The notes under the pieces are model-generated. The model did not search any database. It had not been told where the DNA came from and saw only the letters and a program-made list of their open reading frames with translations. Positions 1-5,297 of a stretch of 5,297 bases of DNA are shown here, one piece after another (the stretch's first letter is position 1; each line of letters begins with the position of its first letter). The position numbers were made by a program, and so were the translations under genes. The DNA is from Coriobacteriia bacterium (GTDB lineage: Bacteria > Actinomycetota > Coriobacteriia > WRKU01): assembly GCA_009784095.1 (NCBI GenBank), contig WRDL01000095.1:1-5297 (forward strand). Direction: 5' to 3'.

Positions 1-1266
1 AGGGCACGACGGAGGAAGGAGCTCCAACAGACCGCAGTGATGACACTGAAGTTTACCGTGCGATCGGTGAAGGGTCAGCGAGGTCGCGCACGATGAGCAC
101 ATCGGCACGTAACCACACTCACGACAAAGGACGAAGTTGGCATATCCTCTGCGGTTGAGTAGAACAATGGCCTTCTGGTCGTTATCTCTCACATCCTGTA
201 GGGAGCGCTGGAGAGCGCGCGAGAATATCGAGCGATTGCCCGCGTCGAACTCCTCGGTCATGTCGACCACTTCGACCGGAGGCAATTCTTTTGCATTGAC
301 GCGCTCAGGTAGCTCGACGCTCGTGACTCTTCCCTCCTTAACCTGTTCGAGTGTCTCGAACGAAGGAGTGGCACTTCCCAGTATCAGTTTCGCACCGGTC
401 TGTCGAGCTATCTCGTGTGCGACTTTACGCGCATGATAGCGCGGGTCGCTCTCCTGCTTATATGAGCCGTCATGTTCCTCATCGATGACGATCATACCCA
501 GATCGATTACCGGCGCGAACAGGGCAGAGCGCGGACCGACCACTACTTTAGTCACTCCTTGACGCAATTGTTCAAGTTGATGGGCTCGTTGCGCCTCGGT
601 CAGGCGTGAGTGCAACACCGAGATGATCTCTCCGAACCGTGCACGGAACCGTCCGACTGTCTGGGGGGTCAGCGAGATCTCGGGCACCAGCACGATCGCA
701 CCTTTACCTTGTTCGATCGTATCCTCGATCGCGCGCAGGTAGACCTCGGTTTTACCACTGCCCGTGATGCCGTCAAGAAGGATCGTCTCTCCTTCGACCT
801 GCCTTTCGATCGCATCGAGCGCCTCTTGCTGTCCGGCGGTCAGGTGCTCATGACGAATAGCTTCGGTAGCAGGGAGTTCATCATCGTGTCTGGGACGGCG
901 CTTCACCGCCTTGCGCCAGTTCCTGCCCAACGGTGGGGTGAAGAGGTTGAGACAATTCGCCAACGGGCTTGCATAGTAATCGCTCATCCACTGCGCGACA
1001 TCGACCGCGACTTCGTTGAAGTGCGGCCCACTGATGATCTGGATGAGTGGTTTGATATCGACTTGGGGATCTACCGCATCAGCGGTCGACTCTTCCCCAT
1101 CGAAAGTGGCGACGACAAAACCGGGGACGGTCCGATTCCCGAACGGTACCTCGACCAGATGCCCGATCTGAAGTTCTTCGAACCCCTCTTCGTCAGGTAT
1201 CAGATAGCGGAATGGGCGATCGATCTTTCGCGCCGCGACGCTAACTATGACGTCGGCATATTTCAT
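1..1266 (-). CDS. priA: Primosomal protein N' (PriA), replication-restart helicase, 3' part cut by window edge
   Basis: The first 422 residues are present and the reading frame runs off the left edge. PriA is a DEAH-type 3'-5' DNA helicase that binds stalled forks and starts primosome assembly for replication restart. Seen: an N-terminal 3'-DNA-binding region (about 1-105, with YLIPDEE and VEVPFGNR), Walker A GITGSGKTEVY (166-176, Lys172), DEEH box (262-265, in IVIDEEHDGSYKQ), GSATPS (297-302) and NRRGYA (371-376). Cysteines 381, 384, 390, 393, 408, 411 and 421 have exactly the spacing of the E. coli zinc-binding cysteines. The eighth would lie just beyond the window. The stretch between the N-terminal domain and the helicase is only about 28 residues, so the winged-helix domain seems missing. 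The gene starts 32 nt after metK and may be co-transcribed with it. No good Shine-Dalgarno precedes the ATG. The family assignment is very secure. Confidence 0.97.
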   Translation of the reverse strand, partial: MKYADVIVSVAARKIDRPFRYLIPDEEGFEELQIGHLVEVPFGNRTVPGFVVATFDGEESTADAVDPQVDIKPLIQIISGPHFNEVAVDVAQWMSDYYASPLANCLNLFTPPLGRNWRKAVKRRPRHDDELPATEAIRHEHLTAGQQEALDAIERQVEGETILLDGITGSGKTEVYLRAIEDTIEQGKGAIVLVPEISLTPQTVGRFRARFGEIISVLHSRLTEAQRAHQLEQLRQGVTKVVVGPRSALFAPVIDLGMIVIDEEHDGSYKQESDPRYHARKVAHEIARQTGAKLILGSATPSFETLEQVKEGRVTSVELPERVNAKELPPVEVVDMTEEFDAGNRSIFSRALQRSLQDVRDNDQKAIVLLNRRGYANFVLCRECGYVPMCSSCATSLTLHRSHGKLQCHHCGLLELLPPSCP

Positions 1267-1272
1267 AGGTCC

Positions 1273-1278
1273 ACTATA
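1273..1278 (-). promoter_or_regulatory. Possible priA -10 box for a leaderless transcript
   Basis: On the minus strand TATAGT (5 of 6 to the sigma-A -10 consensus) lies 6 nt before the priA ATG. Normal spacing would put the transcription start on the A of that codon. Only a poor -35 (CTGATC, 18-nt spacer, inside the metK stop region) is visible. The case is helped by the lack of a Shine-Dalgarno before priA. Read-through from metK is equally possible. Confidence 0.4.
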
Positions 1279-1298
1279 CTGCAATGCGGGGTCCGCGA

Positions 1299-2537
1299 TC
1301 AGTCGAGCGCTGCCACCGCTGCTTTGAGCTCATCTATCTTATCGGTACGCTCCCACGTGAACTCTTCTCCTTCACGCCCGAAGTGCCCATATGCGCTCGT
1401 CTTCGCATAGATCGGTCTACGTAGGTCGAGATCGCGATGGATCGCACCCGGTCTCAGATCGAACACCTCATCGACCGCGTGCTCGATCTTCTCGATCGGC
1501 ACATGCTCGGTTCCGAAGGTGTCGATCATGACCGAGAAAGGCTTGGCGACCCCGATCGCATAAGCGATCTGCACCTCGCAACGATCAGCGAGTCCGGCTG
1601 CAACGATGTTCTTTGCGACCCAGCGTGCTGCGTAGGCTGCAGAGCGGTCGACCTTGGTGCAATCCTTGCCGCTGAACGAACCGCCGCCGTGACGACCCAT
1701 ACCGCCATAGGTATCGACGATGATCTTTCGCCCGGTGACCCCGGTATCTCCCTTTGGTCCACCCACCACGAATTTTCCCGTCGGATTGACATATATGTTC
1801 TCCTCTGAAGGGATCTCGATGCCCTCTTTTTCAAAGACCGGTCTGATGATGTGCTCGATGAAGTCTGGTTTCATCTCGTTCTCGATATCGACCTTGTCTG
1901 CGTGTTGGCTCGAGATCAGGACCTTCTCCACCCCGACCGCTTTGCCGTCCTCATAGCGTACCGACACCTGAGTTTTGCCGTCAGGGCGCAGATAGTCCAG
2001 GGTGCCGTTCTTACGTACCTCTGTCAGGCGCTCGGCAAGTCGATGCGCCAGATAAATCGGCATCGGGAGCAGCGAGGAGGTCTCGTTACAGGCATAACCG
2101 AACATCATACCTTGGTCGCCCGCGCCGATCGTCTCGATCGGGTCGACGTCGATCCCTCGCTGTGCTTCGAAGCTCTGATCAACACCACGCGCGATGTCGG
2201 GGCTCTGCGAATGGATCGTACTCATGACCCCGCAGGTATTGCTGTCGAAACCGAACTCGGCATTGTTATACCCGATCCGATCGATCGTCTCGCGCGCGAC
2301 CTTATCGACATCGATATAGGCATTCGTGCGGATCTCGCCGCCGACGACCACCAGACCGGTGGTGATGAATGTCTCACACGCACAACGGGCATCGGCCACA
2401 CTACCCTTTCCTTCGGCTTCAAGTTCGGCTTCTCGCGTAAGGATCGCGTCGAGTATCTCATCGCTGATCGCGTCACATATCTTGTCGGGATGTCCCTCGG
2501 TCACTGACTCGGAGGTAAAGAGAAAACTGTCTTTCAT
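1299..2537 (-). CDS. metK: S-adenosylmethionine synthase (methionine adenosyltransferase)
   Basis: This cytosolic enzyme makes S-adenosylmethionine from methionine and ATP, releasing phosphate and diphosphate. It needs Mg2+ and K+ and usually works as a tetramer. Diagnostic motifs are GHPDK (15-19; His16 and Asp18 bind substrate and metal), GAGDQGMMFGYACNET (138-153), GDTGVTGRKIIVDTYGG (263-279, with active-site Arg270-Lys271), the glycine-rich GGGSFSGKD (284-292) and DRSAAYAAR (297-305). All three MetK domains are complete. At 412 residues it is longer than E. coli MetK (384). The extra length falls mainly at residues 33-49 and in the loop at about 120-137 before GAGDQG, both outside the catalytic motifs. 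The start is supported by an AAAGGA ribosome site 8 nt upstream. A SAM-I riboswitch lies in its leader, so its product should repress it. priA follows 32 nt downstream. Confidence 0.98.
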   Translation of the reverse strand: MKDSFLFTSESVTEGHPDKICDAISDEILDAILTREAELEAEGKGSVADARCACETFITTGLVVVGGEIRTNAYIDVDKVARETIDRIGYNNAEFGFDSNTCGVMSTIHSQSPDIARGVDQSFEAQRGIDVDPIETIGAGDQGMMFGYACNETSSLLPMPIYLAHRLAERLTEVRKNGTLDYLRPDGKTQVSVRYEDGKAVGVEKVLISSQHADKVDIENEMKPDFIEHIIRPVFEKEGIEIPSEENIYVNPTGKFVVGGPKGDTGVTGRKIIVDTYGGMGRHGGGSFSGKDCTKVDRSAAYAARWVAKNIVAAGLADRCEVQIAYAIGVAKPFSVMIDTFGTEHVPIEKIEHAVDEVFDLRPGAIHRDLDLRRPIYAKTSAYGHFGREGEEFTWERTDKIDELKAAVAALD

Positions 2538-2634
2538 AGTGCCGTTCCTTTCATCGATCGAGCGTGCGTTGGGCTATTGCTCGATACTCAACCAAAATAC
2601 CCGTTGGTCGGGCATTTGAGGGAACGCATACTAT
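2536..2634 (-). promoter_or_regulatory. Expression platform of the metK riboswitch: likely Shine-Dalgarno sequestering structure
   Basis: In RNA sense, AUAGU (2634-2630) and CGUUCC (2626-2621), directly after P1, can pair with ACUAU (2540-2536, reaching into the start codon) and GGAACG (2548-2543, the Shine-Dalgarno). That is 11 base pairs with a small internal loop. Two local hairpins fit between these strands without conflict. The first is AAAUGCCCG/CGGGUAUUU (2617-2609 with 2603-2595, loop ACCAA). The second is AUCGAGC/GCUCGAU (2585-2579 with 2563-2557). This suggests control of translation start. The first hairpin is followed by a weak, interrupted U tract, so an attenuating terminator cannot be fully excluded. 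The pairings are read from the sequence; the regulatory reading is inference. Confidence 0.65.
2546..2551 (-). promoter_or_regulatory. metK ribosome binding site
   Basis: AAAGGA on the minus strand ends 8 nt before the metK ATG and fixes the start. It is notable because GGAACG, which overlaps it (2548-2543), can pair with CGUUCC at 2626-2621 just downstream of the riboswitch aptamer. The site can therefore be hidden in a helix. Confidence 0.85.
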
Positions 2635-2763
2635 CCACATCTGCCAGACCTCTGTCTGCCGAGAATTGGCACCGTGCGTCTCTCTTTGCCGGTTGCCGGG
2701 GCGTCATAGGGCTCGGTCCCTCGACCCTTAGCGACCGATAGTGCGGCCGCCTCTTGATGATGG
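2635..2763 (-). promoter_or_regulatory. SAM-I (S-box) riboswitch aptamer upstream of metK
   Basis: Read on the minus strand, this is the SAM-I core. P1 is CCAUCAUC (2763-2756) with GAUGUGG (2641-2635), one U bulged. AAGAG follows at 2755-2751. GAGGGACCGAGCCCUAUGA (2722-2704) forms P2b and its kink-turn, and P2a may be GGGU (2727-2724) with GCCC (2702-2699). P3 is GGCAACCG (2697-2690) with CGGUGCC (2674-2668). The conserved AAUUC follows at 2667-2663. P4 is CAGAC-AGAG-GUCUG (2658-2645). The P2 loop CCGAG (2716-2712) pairs perfectly with CUCGG (2663-2659), the SAM-I pseudoknot, with bases that differ from textbook members. P4 inside P1 separates it from SAM-IV. A 20-nt hairpin is inserted between P1 and P2. 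Such aptamers bind S-adenosylmethionine and normally turn the gene off, which fits metK. Confidence 0.93.
2731..2750 (-). repeat. Extra hairpin inserted in the SAM-I aptamer, loop mimics the metK start region
   Basis: In RNA sense GCGGCCG (2750-2744) and CGGUCGC (2737-2731) pair over 7 bp (one G-U), with loop CACUAU (2743-2738). It sits between the AAGAG of the P1/P2 junction and P2, where textbook SAM-I RNAs have only a few unpaired bases. The heptamer GCACUAU, including the closing G, also occurs at 2542-2536, just before and into the metK AUG. Hairpin formation is certain on paper; its role is inferred. Confidence 0.75.
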
Positions 2764-2778
2764 TACAACGATAGCACA

Positions 2779-2807
2779 AATATACACTCGGGTATGAGGT
2801 TCGACAG
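2779..2807 (-). promoter_or_regulatory. Probable metK/riboswitch promoter
   Basis: On the minus strand, -35 CTGTCG (2807-2802, only 3 of 6 to TTGACA) and -10 TATATT (2784-2779, 5 of 6) are separated by 17 nt. Transcription would start near 2772, about 9 nt before P1 of the riboswitch, as expected for a riboswitch leader. It begins right after the ZIP stop codon, and no terminator hairpin is visible between them, so read-through from the ZIP gene is also possible. Confidence 0.6.
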
Positions 2808-2810
2808 ATA

Positions 2811-3605
2811 CTACAAGATGTTCGAGATCAAGTGCCCGAGAAAGATACCGGCGAGCAGCGTGATCGTGATGACACGGTCCTTGCGCAGTAAAATGGTCTG
2901 AGGCACGATCTCACCGAAGACCACATAGAGCATTGCGCCAGCCGCTATAGCGAGTGCCAAGCCGACCATGAAGTCCGAGATCCCACCGACCAAGATGCCG
3001 ATGAGCGCTCCGACGACCATCGTCGCTCCGACGACCACGGTGATCAAGACCGTTTTAAGACGAGAGAGACCTCCCGCGATGAGGGGACTGGCCAGCGCCA
3101 TTCCCTCGGGAATGCTGTGAAGCGCGATCATGATCGAGAGCATGACACCGAGTTCATATCTCGCGGCGCCCCCCGCTCCGATCGCGAGCCCCTCGGGGAT
3201 CTTATGAAGCGTCATCGCGATGAGCATGATGATGCCCGCGCGCATGAGGCTCTCGGAATCGATCGCTTCGATAAGCTGGGTCTCATGAAAGAGTTCGTCG
3301 GGAGTGCGGTGAAGCTCGACATCCGCTTTGTCGGCGCGTCCTGACGAAATGACATCGACGATATAGCCCAAAACGATGAAAAGTACGATTCCGAGCGCGA
3401 GCCCCAAGAAGACGACGGTGACACTGGCGAACTCACTTGCTTCAGGGACCAGACCTTCGAAAACGATACTGGTCATCACACCGGCTGCAAGCGCGAGAAA
3501 GATGCTCCCTGTTTTTGCGGAACTACTCCCGAAGAGCGCAACGATAAGGCCGCCCAGTCCCATTCCGAGCGCGCCTGCCAATAAGCTGTACAGAACCATA
3601 CTCAT
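2811..3605 (-). CDS. ZIP-family divalent metal transporter (ZupT-like)
   Basis: This inner-membrane protein belongs to the ZIP family, which carries Zn2+ and often Fe2+, Mn2+ or other divalent metals into the cytoplasm. With the start at 3605 it has 264 residues, close to E. coli ZupT (257). Eight membrane segments are visible at about 3-25, 30-52, 62-86, 120-145, 150-178, 185-208, 212-236 and 245-264. The signature metal-binding motifs are HKIPEG in segment 4 (His134, Glu138) and HSIPEG in segment 5 (His163, Glu167), with Glu232 in segment 7. The charged loop between segments 3 and 4 (about 87-118) has only two histidines, not the His-rich cluster of many ZIP proteins. The frame is open back to an ATG at 3701, but those 32 residues are polar and run into the gltX promoter region. 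The ATGs at 3605 or 3599 just before the first membrane segment are better. Which metal is carried cannot be read from the sequence. Confidence 0.9.
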   Translation of the reverse strand: MSMVLYSLLAGALGMGLGGLIVALFGSSSAKTGSIFLALAAGVMTSIVFEGLVPEASEFASVTVVFLGLALGIVLFIVLGYIVDVISSGRADKADVELHRTPDELFHETQLIEAIDSESLMRAGIIMLIAMTLHKIPEGLAIGAGGAARYELGVMLSIMIALHSIPEGMALASPLIAGGLSRLKTVLITVVVGATMVVGALIGILVGGISDFMVGLALAIAAGAMLYVVFGEIVPQTILLRKDRVITITLLAGIFLGHLISNIL

Positions 3606-3612
3606 AGACTGT

Positions 3613-3620
3613 AGTGTAGC
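3613..3620 (-). promoter_or_regulatory. Extended -10 promoter for the ZIP gene, probably leaderless
   Basis: On the minus strand TGCTACACT (3621-3613) matches the extended -10 form TGnTAnnnT. Its end lies 7 nt before the ATG at 3605, so transcription would begin at or one base before the start codon. No Shine-Dalgarno is present in the 15 nt before the ATG, which agrees with a leaderless message. No -35 match is seen at 16-19 nt. Confidence 0.5.
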
Positions 3621-3682
3621 AGATTCCCAGCGCTTCCTATCGCCGTCTCGCCTGAACGCGGCACCGATTCGGATGACTGCGT

Positions 3683-3688
3683 TATACT
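3683..3688 (+). promoter_or_regulatory. Candidate gltX -10 box
   Basis: TATACT matches the -10 consensus at 5 of 6 positions and would start a message near 3695, giving a 5' leader of about 44 nt. No convincing -35 lies at the right distance. The leader shows no T-box or other recognisable element. It is divergent from the ZIP promoter, with the two -10 boxes about 65 nt apart. Confidence 0.4.
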
Positions 3689-3726
3689 TTAGAACGCACA
3701 CCGGATTACCTCAGTATTCAGAGAAC

Positions 3727-3733
3727 AAAGGAG
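3727..3733 (+). promoter_or_regulatory. gltX ribosome binding site
   Basis: AAAGGAG lies 5 nt before the ATG at 3739. It decides the start, because the frame stays open far upstream, to 3376, across the divergent promoter region and antisense to the ZIP gene. Confidence 0.9.
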
Positions 3734-3738
3734 TCGAT

Positions 3739-5187
3739 ATGTCCCAGGTCCGAGTACGTTTTGCCCCCTCTCCCACCGGTGAATTGCATCTCGGTGGAGC
3801 GCGCACCGCAATTTATAATTGGGCCTTCGCGCGCAACAATGACGGGGTCTTCATGTTGCGTATCGAGGACACCGATCCCGAACGCTCCACCCCGGAGAAT
3901 ACCGCTCAGATCCTGCGCTCCATGCGATGGCTCGGTCTCGATTGGGATGAGGGACCTGAGATCGGCGGAGCATTCGGACCCTACTTCCAGACTGAACGTT
4001 TCGACAACTACGTAGCAGCGCTTGAGAAGCTCAAGGATAATGGCTCGGTCTACCCCTGCTTCTGTACACCCGATGAGCTGACCGCTAAACGTGAAGCTGC
4101 GCGAAAGACCGGAGGCTACAGTGGGTATGATCGTACCTGCCGTACGCTGAGTCTAGAGGACGCACGGAGGCGCATCGATGCAGGTGAACCTCATGTGTGG
4201 CGTCTTGCGATACCGCTCGACCAAGAGGATATCACGATCAATGATCTGGTCCACGGTGAGACGGTTTTTCCGCTCACAGCGCTCGATGATTACATCGTGG
4301 CTCGTACCGACGGCACACCGACCTATAATTTCGCGGCCTCGGTCGATGATACCGATATGCAGATCACTCACGTCATTCGCGGCGATGATCATATGAGCAA
4401 TACCCCTAAGCAGGCGCTCACAATCCAAGCTTTGGGCGCGCCGCTGCCTCAGTACGCGCACCTTCCGATGATCTGGGGTCCAGACGGTAAGAAACTCTCC
4501 AAACGTCACGGGGCGACCAGCGTCGAAGCGTATCGAGACGAGGGTATCGTCCCCGAAGCACTGCTGAACTACTTAGCATTGCTGGGCTGGTCGCTCGACG
4601 GTGAGACGACGGTGATCGACGCCGACACGCTTACTGAGAACTTCTCGATGGATCGCATCAGCAAGAATCCCGCCATCTTCGATACCGCCAAGCTCGAGTG
4701 GCTCAACGGAGTGTACCTACGTGATATGGAGCCCGCCGAGTTCGCGCCCTATATGGTCGAAGCGCTTGCCAAGGAAGGTCTTTCCGATGTGGGCGATTAC
4801 GAGCAACGCACCGAGTGGTTCCATGAGTTAGCGCCCCTGGTGAACGAACGTATCAAACTCACCACCGAGATCGTTCCTATGATCGGCTTTCTCTTCGTCG
4901 ATGAGGTGCAGATCGACGAGTCGGCGCGCGCGAAAGTACTCGATAAGGAGGGTGCACGTGAGGCGGTAGCTGCTGCACGTGAAGCACTCGCTGATATCGA
5001 GTGGGATCTGCCCAGTATCGAATCAGCGCTCCAGGCACTTCCTGCTCAACTGGATGCGAAACCACGCCTGGTATTTCAGCCACTGCGCGTGGCGTTGACC
5101 GGAACGACGATCTCGCCACCGCTTTTCGAGTCGATGCTGCTGCTTGGAAAAGAAAAAACTCTCAAGCGCCTAGACGCAACTCTGTAG
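3739..5187 (+). CDS. gltX: Glutamyl-tRNA synthetase (class I)
   Basis: This enzyme charges tRNA-Glu with glutamate using ATP. In bacteria lacking glutaminyl-tRNA synthetase it also mischarges tRNA-Gln for the GatCAB amidotransferase; the sequence alone does not show which applies here. At 482 residues it is of normal length. Seen: RFAPSPTGELHLGGARTA (7-24), containing the HIGH-type signature as HLGG; RIEDTDPERS (41-50); a CFC...YDRTC zinc-type pattern (Cys107, Cys109, Tyr130, Cys134); the Glu-binding region around 190-220 with HVIRGDDH; and the KMSKS-type loop KLSKRHGA (252-259). The C-terminal half is the helical anticodon-binding part. The catalytic domain matches the bacterial GluRS family throughout, with no frameshift. 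A strong ribosome site fixes the start. A tRNA-Glu gene follows after 31 nt with no terminator visible between. Confidence 0.98.
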   Translation: MSQVRVRFAPSPTGELHLGGARTAIYNWAFARNNDGVFMLRIEDTDPERSTPENTAQILRSMRWLGLDWDEGPEIGGAFGPYFQTERFDNYVAALEKLKDNGSVYPCFCTPDELTAKREAARKTGGYSGYDRTCRTLSLEDARRRIDAGEPHVWRLAIPLDQEDITINDLVHGETVFPLTALDDYIVARTDGTPTYNFAASVDDTDMQITHVIRGDDHMSNTPKQALTIQALGAPLPQYAHLPMIWGPDGKKLSKRHGATSVEAYRDEGIVPEALLNYLALLGWSLDGETTVIDADTLTENFSMDRISKNPAIFDTAKLEWLNGVYLRDMEPAEFAPYMVEALAKEGLSDVGDYEQRTEWFHELAPLVNERIKLTTEIVPMIGFLFVDEVQIDESARAKVLDKEGAREAVAAAREALADIEWDLPSIESALQALPAQLDAKPRLVFQPLRVALTGTTISPPLFESMLLLGKEKTLKRLDATL

Positions 5188-5218
5188 TTTTTGGTACCAT
5201 TATTAGTCACGTGAATGT

Positions 5219-5295
5219 GGCCCGTTCGTCTAGCGGTTTAGGACACCGCCCTCTCAAGGCGGAGGTCACGGGTTCGAATCCCGTACGGGCTACCA
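5219..5295 (+). tRNA. tRNA-Glu, anticodon CUC (reads GAG)
   Basis: A full cloverleaf can be drawn. The acceptor stem is GGCCCGT (5219-5225) with ACGGGCT (5285-5291), closed by a G-U at position 1-72. The D arm starts GTCT at 5228. The anticodon stem is CCGCC/GGCGG (5246-5250 with 5258-5262) around loop CTCTCAA, giving anticodon CTC at 5253-5255. The T arm is ACGGG/CCCGT with loop TTCGAAT (5273-5279). The discriminator is A5292 and the CCA tail is encoded (5293-5295). Given the 31-nt gap it may be co-transcribed with gltX; I saw no convincing promoter of its own. Confidence 0.97.
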
Positions 5296-5297
5296 CC

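Noticed and set aside
1267..1298. Small GCGG/CCGC hairpin in the metK-priA gap as a terminator
   Set aside because: It has only 4 bp with a 3-nt loop and no T run.
610..1410. Plus-strand open frame of 266 codons
   Set aside because: It is a shadow of priA and the 3' end of metK, whose minus-strand proteins show full family motifs.
2587..2620. Intrinsic terminator in the metK leader
   Set aside because: The hairpin is good (9 bp, loop ACCAA), but the following U tract is short and broken by GG. I kept it as part of the platform instead of calling a terminator.
2635..2763. SAM-IV class for the riboswitch
   Set aside because: A P4 hairpin (CAGAC-AGAG-GUCUG) lies inside P1 and a SAM-I kink-turn is present. 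SAM-IV lacks that P4 and has its extra hairpin after P1.
2588..2779. Small minus-strand reading frame of 63 codons between ZIP and metK
   Set aside because: It is a translation of the riboswitch RNA. No ribosome site was identified, it has no recognisable protein features, and all of its sequence is accounted for by aptamer and platform helices.
3606..3701. Upstream ATG at 3701 as the ZIP start
   Set aside because: The extra 32 residues are polar, resemble no ZIP leader, and cover the probable ZIP promoter. The first membrane segment starts right after the ATG at 3605/3599.
3376..3738. Possible 121-residue N-terminal extension of gltX
   Set aside because: The frame is open, but most of it lies antisense to the ZIP gene and the rest is the divergent promoter region. 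The family N-terminus (MSQVRVRFAPSPTG) and the AAAGGAG site both place the start at 3739.

Overview
The window is ordinary chromosomal core-gene DNA of roughly 50-55% GC. It most likely comes from an anaerobic or deep-branching actinobacterium, possibly near Coriobacteriia. That placement rests on the tRNA-Glu(CUC) with an encoded CCA, the MetK insertions, the metK-priA gene order and two probable leaderless starts. It is an inference from memory, not from a database search. I see no mobile element, CRISPR array or phage gene.

Layout: three genes point left (minus strand) and two features point right (plus strand), parting at a divergent promoter region at 3606-3738. Leftward, in transcription order, are a ZIP-family metal transporter (3605-2811), a 273-nt leader, metK (S-adenosylmethionine synthase, 2537-1299) and, after a 32-nt gap, priA (primosomal helicase, from 1266 and cut by the window edge). 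Rightward are gltX (glutamyl-tRNA synthetase, 3739-5187) and, 31 nt later, a tRNA-Glu with anticodon CUC (5219-5295), so the enzyme sits beside one of its own substrates.

The most interesting part is the metK leader. It holds a near-complete SAM-I (S-box) riboswitch on the minus strand, with P1, P2/kink-turn, P3, P4 and a perfect 5-bp pseudoknot. A 20-nt perfect hairpin is inserted between P1 and P2. The loop of this extra hairpin (CACUAU) repeats the sequence just before and into the metK start codon. Both copies can pair with the same strand directly 3' of P1, and that strand can also cover the metK Shine-Dalgarno. The leader therefore looks like a translational switch with a built-in decoy of the start site. 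metK makes SAM, so this would be feedback control of SAM supply.

Other points: PriA appears to lack the winged-helix domain found between the 3'-DNA-binding and helicase domains of the E. coli protein. priA and the ZIP gene lack Shine-Dalgarno sites but have -10 boxes placed for leaderless transcripts. GATC is about threefold over-represented.
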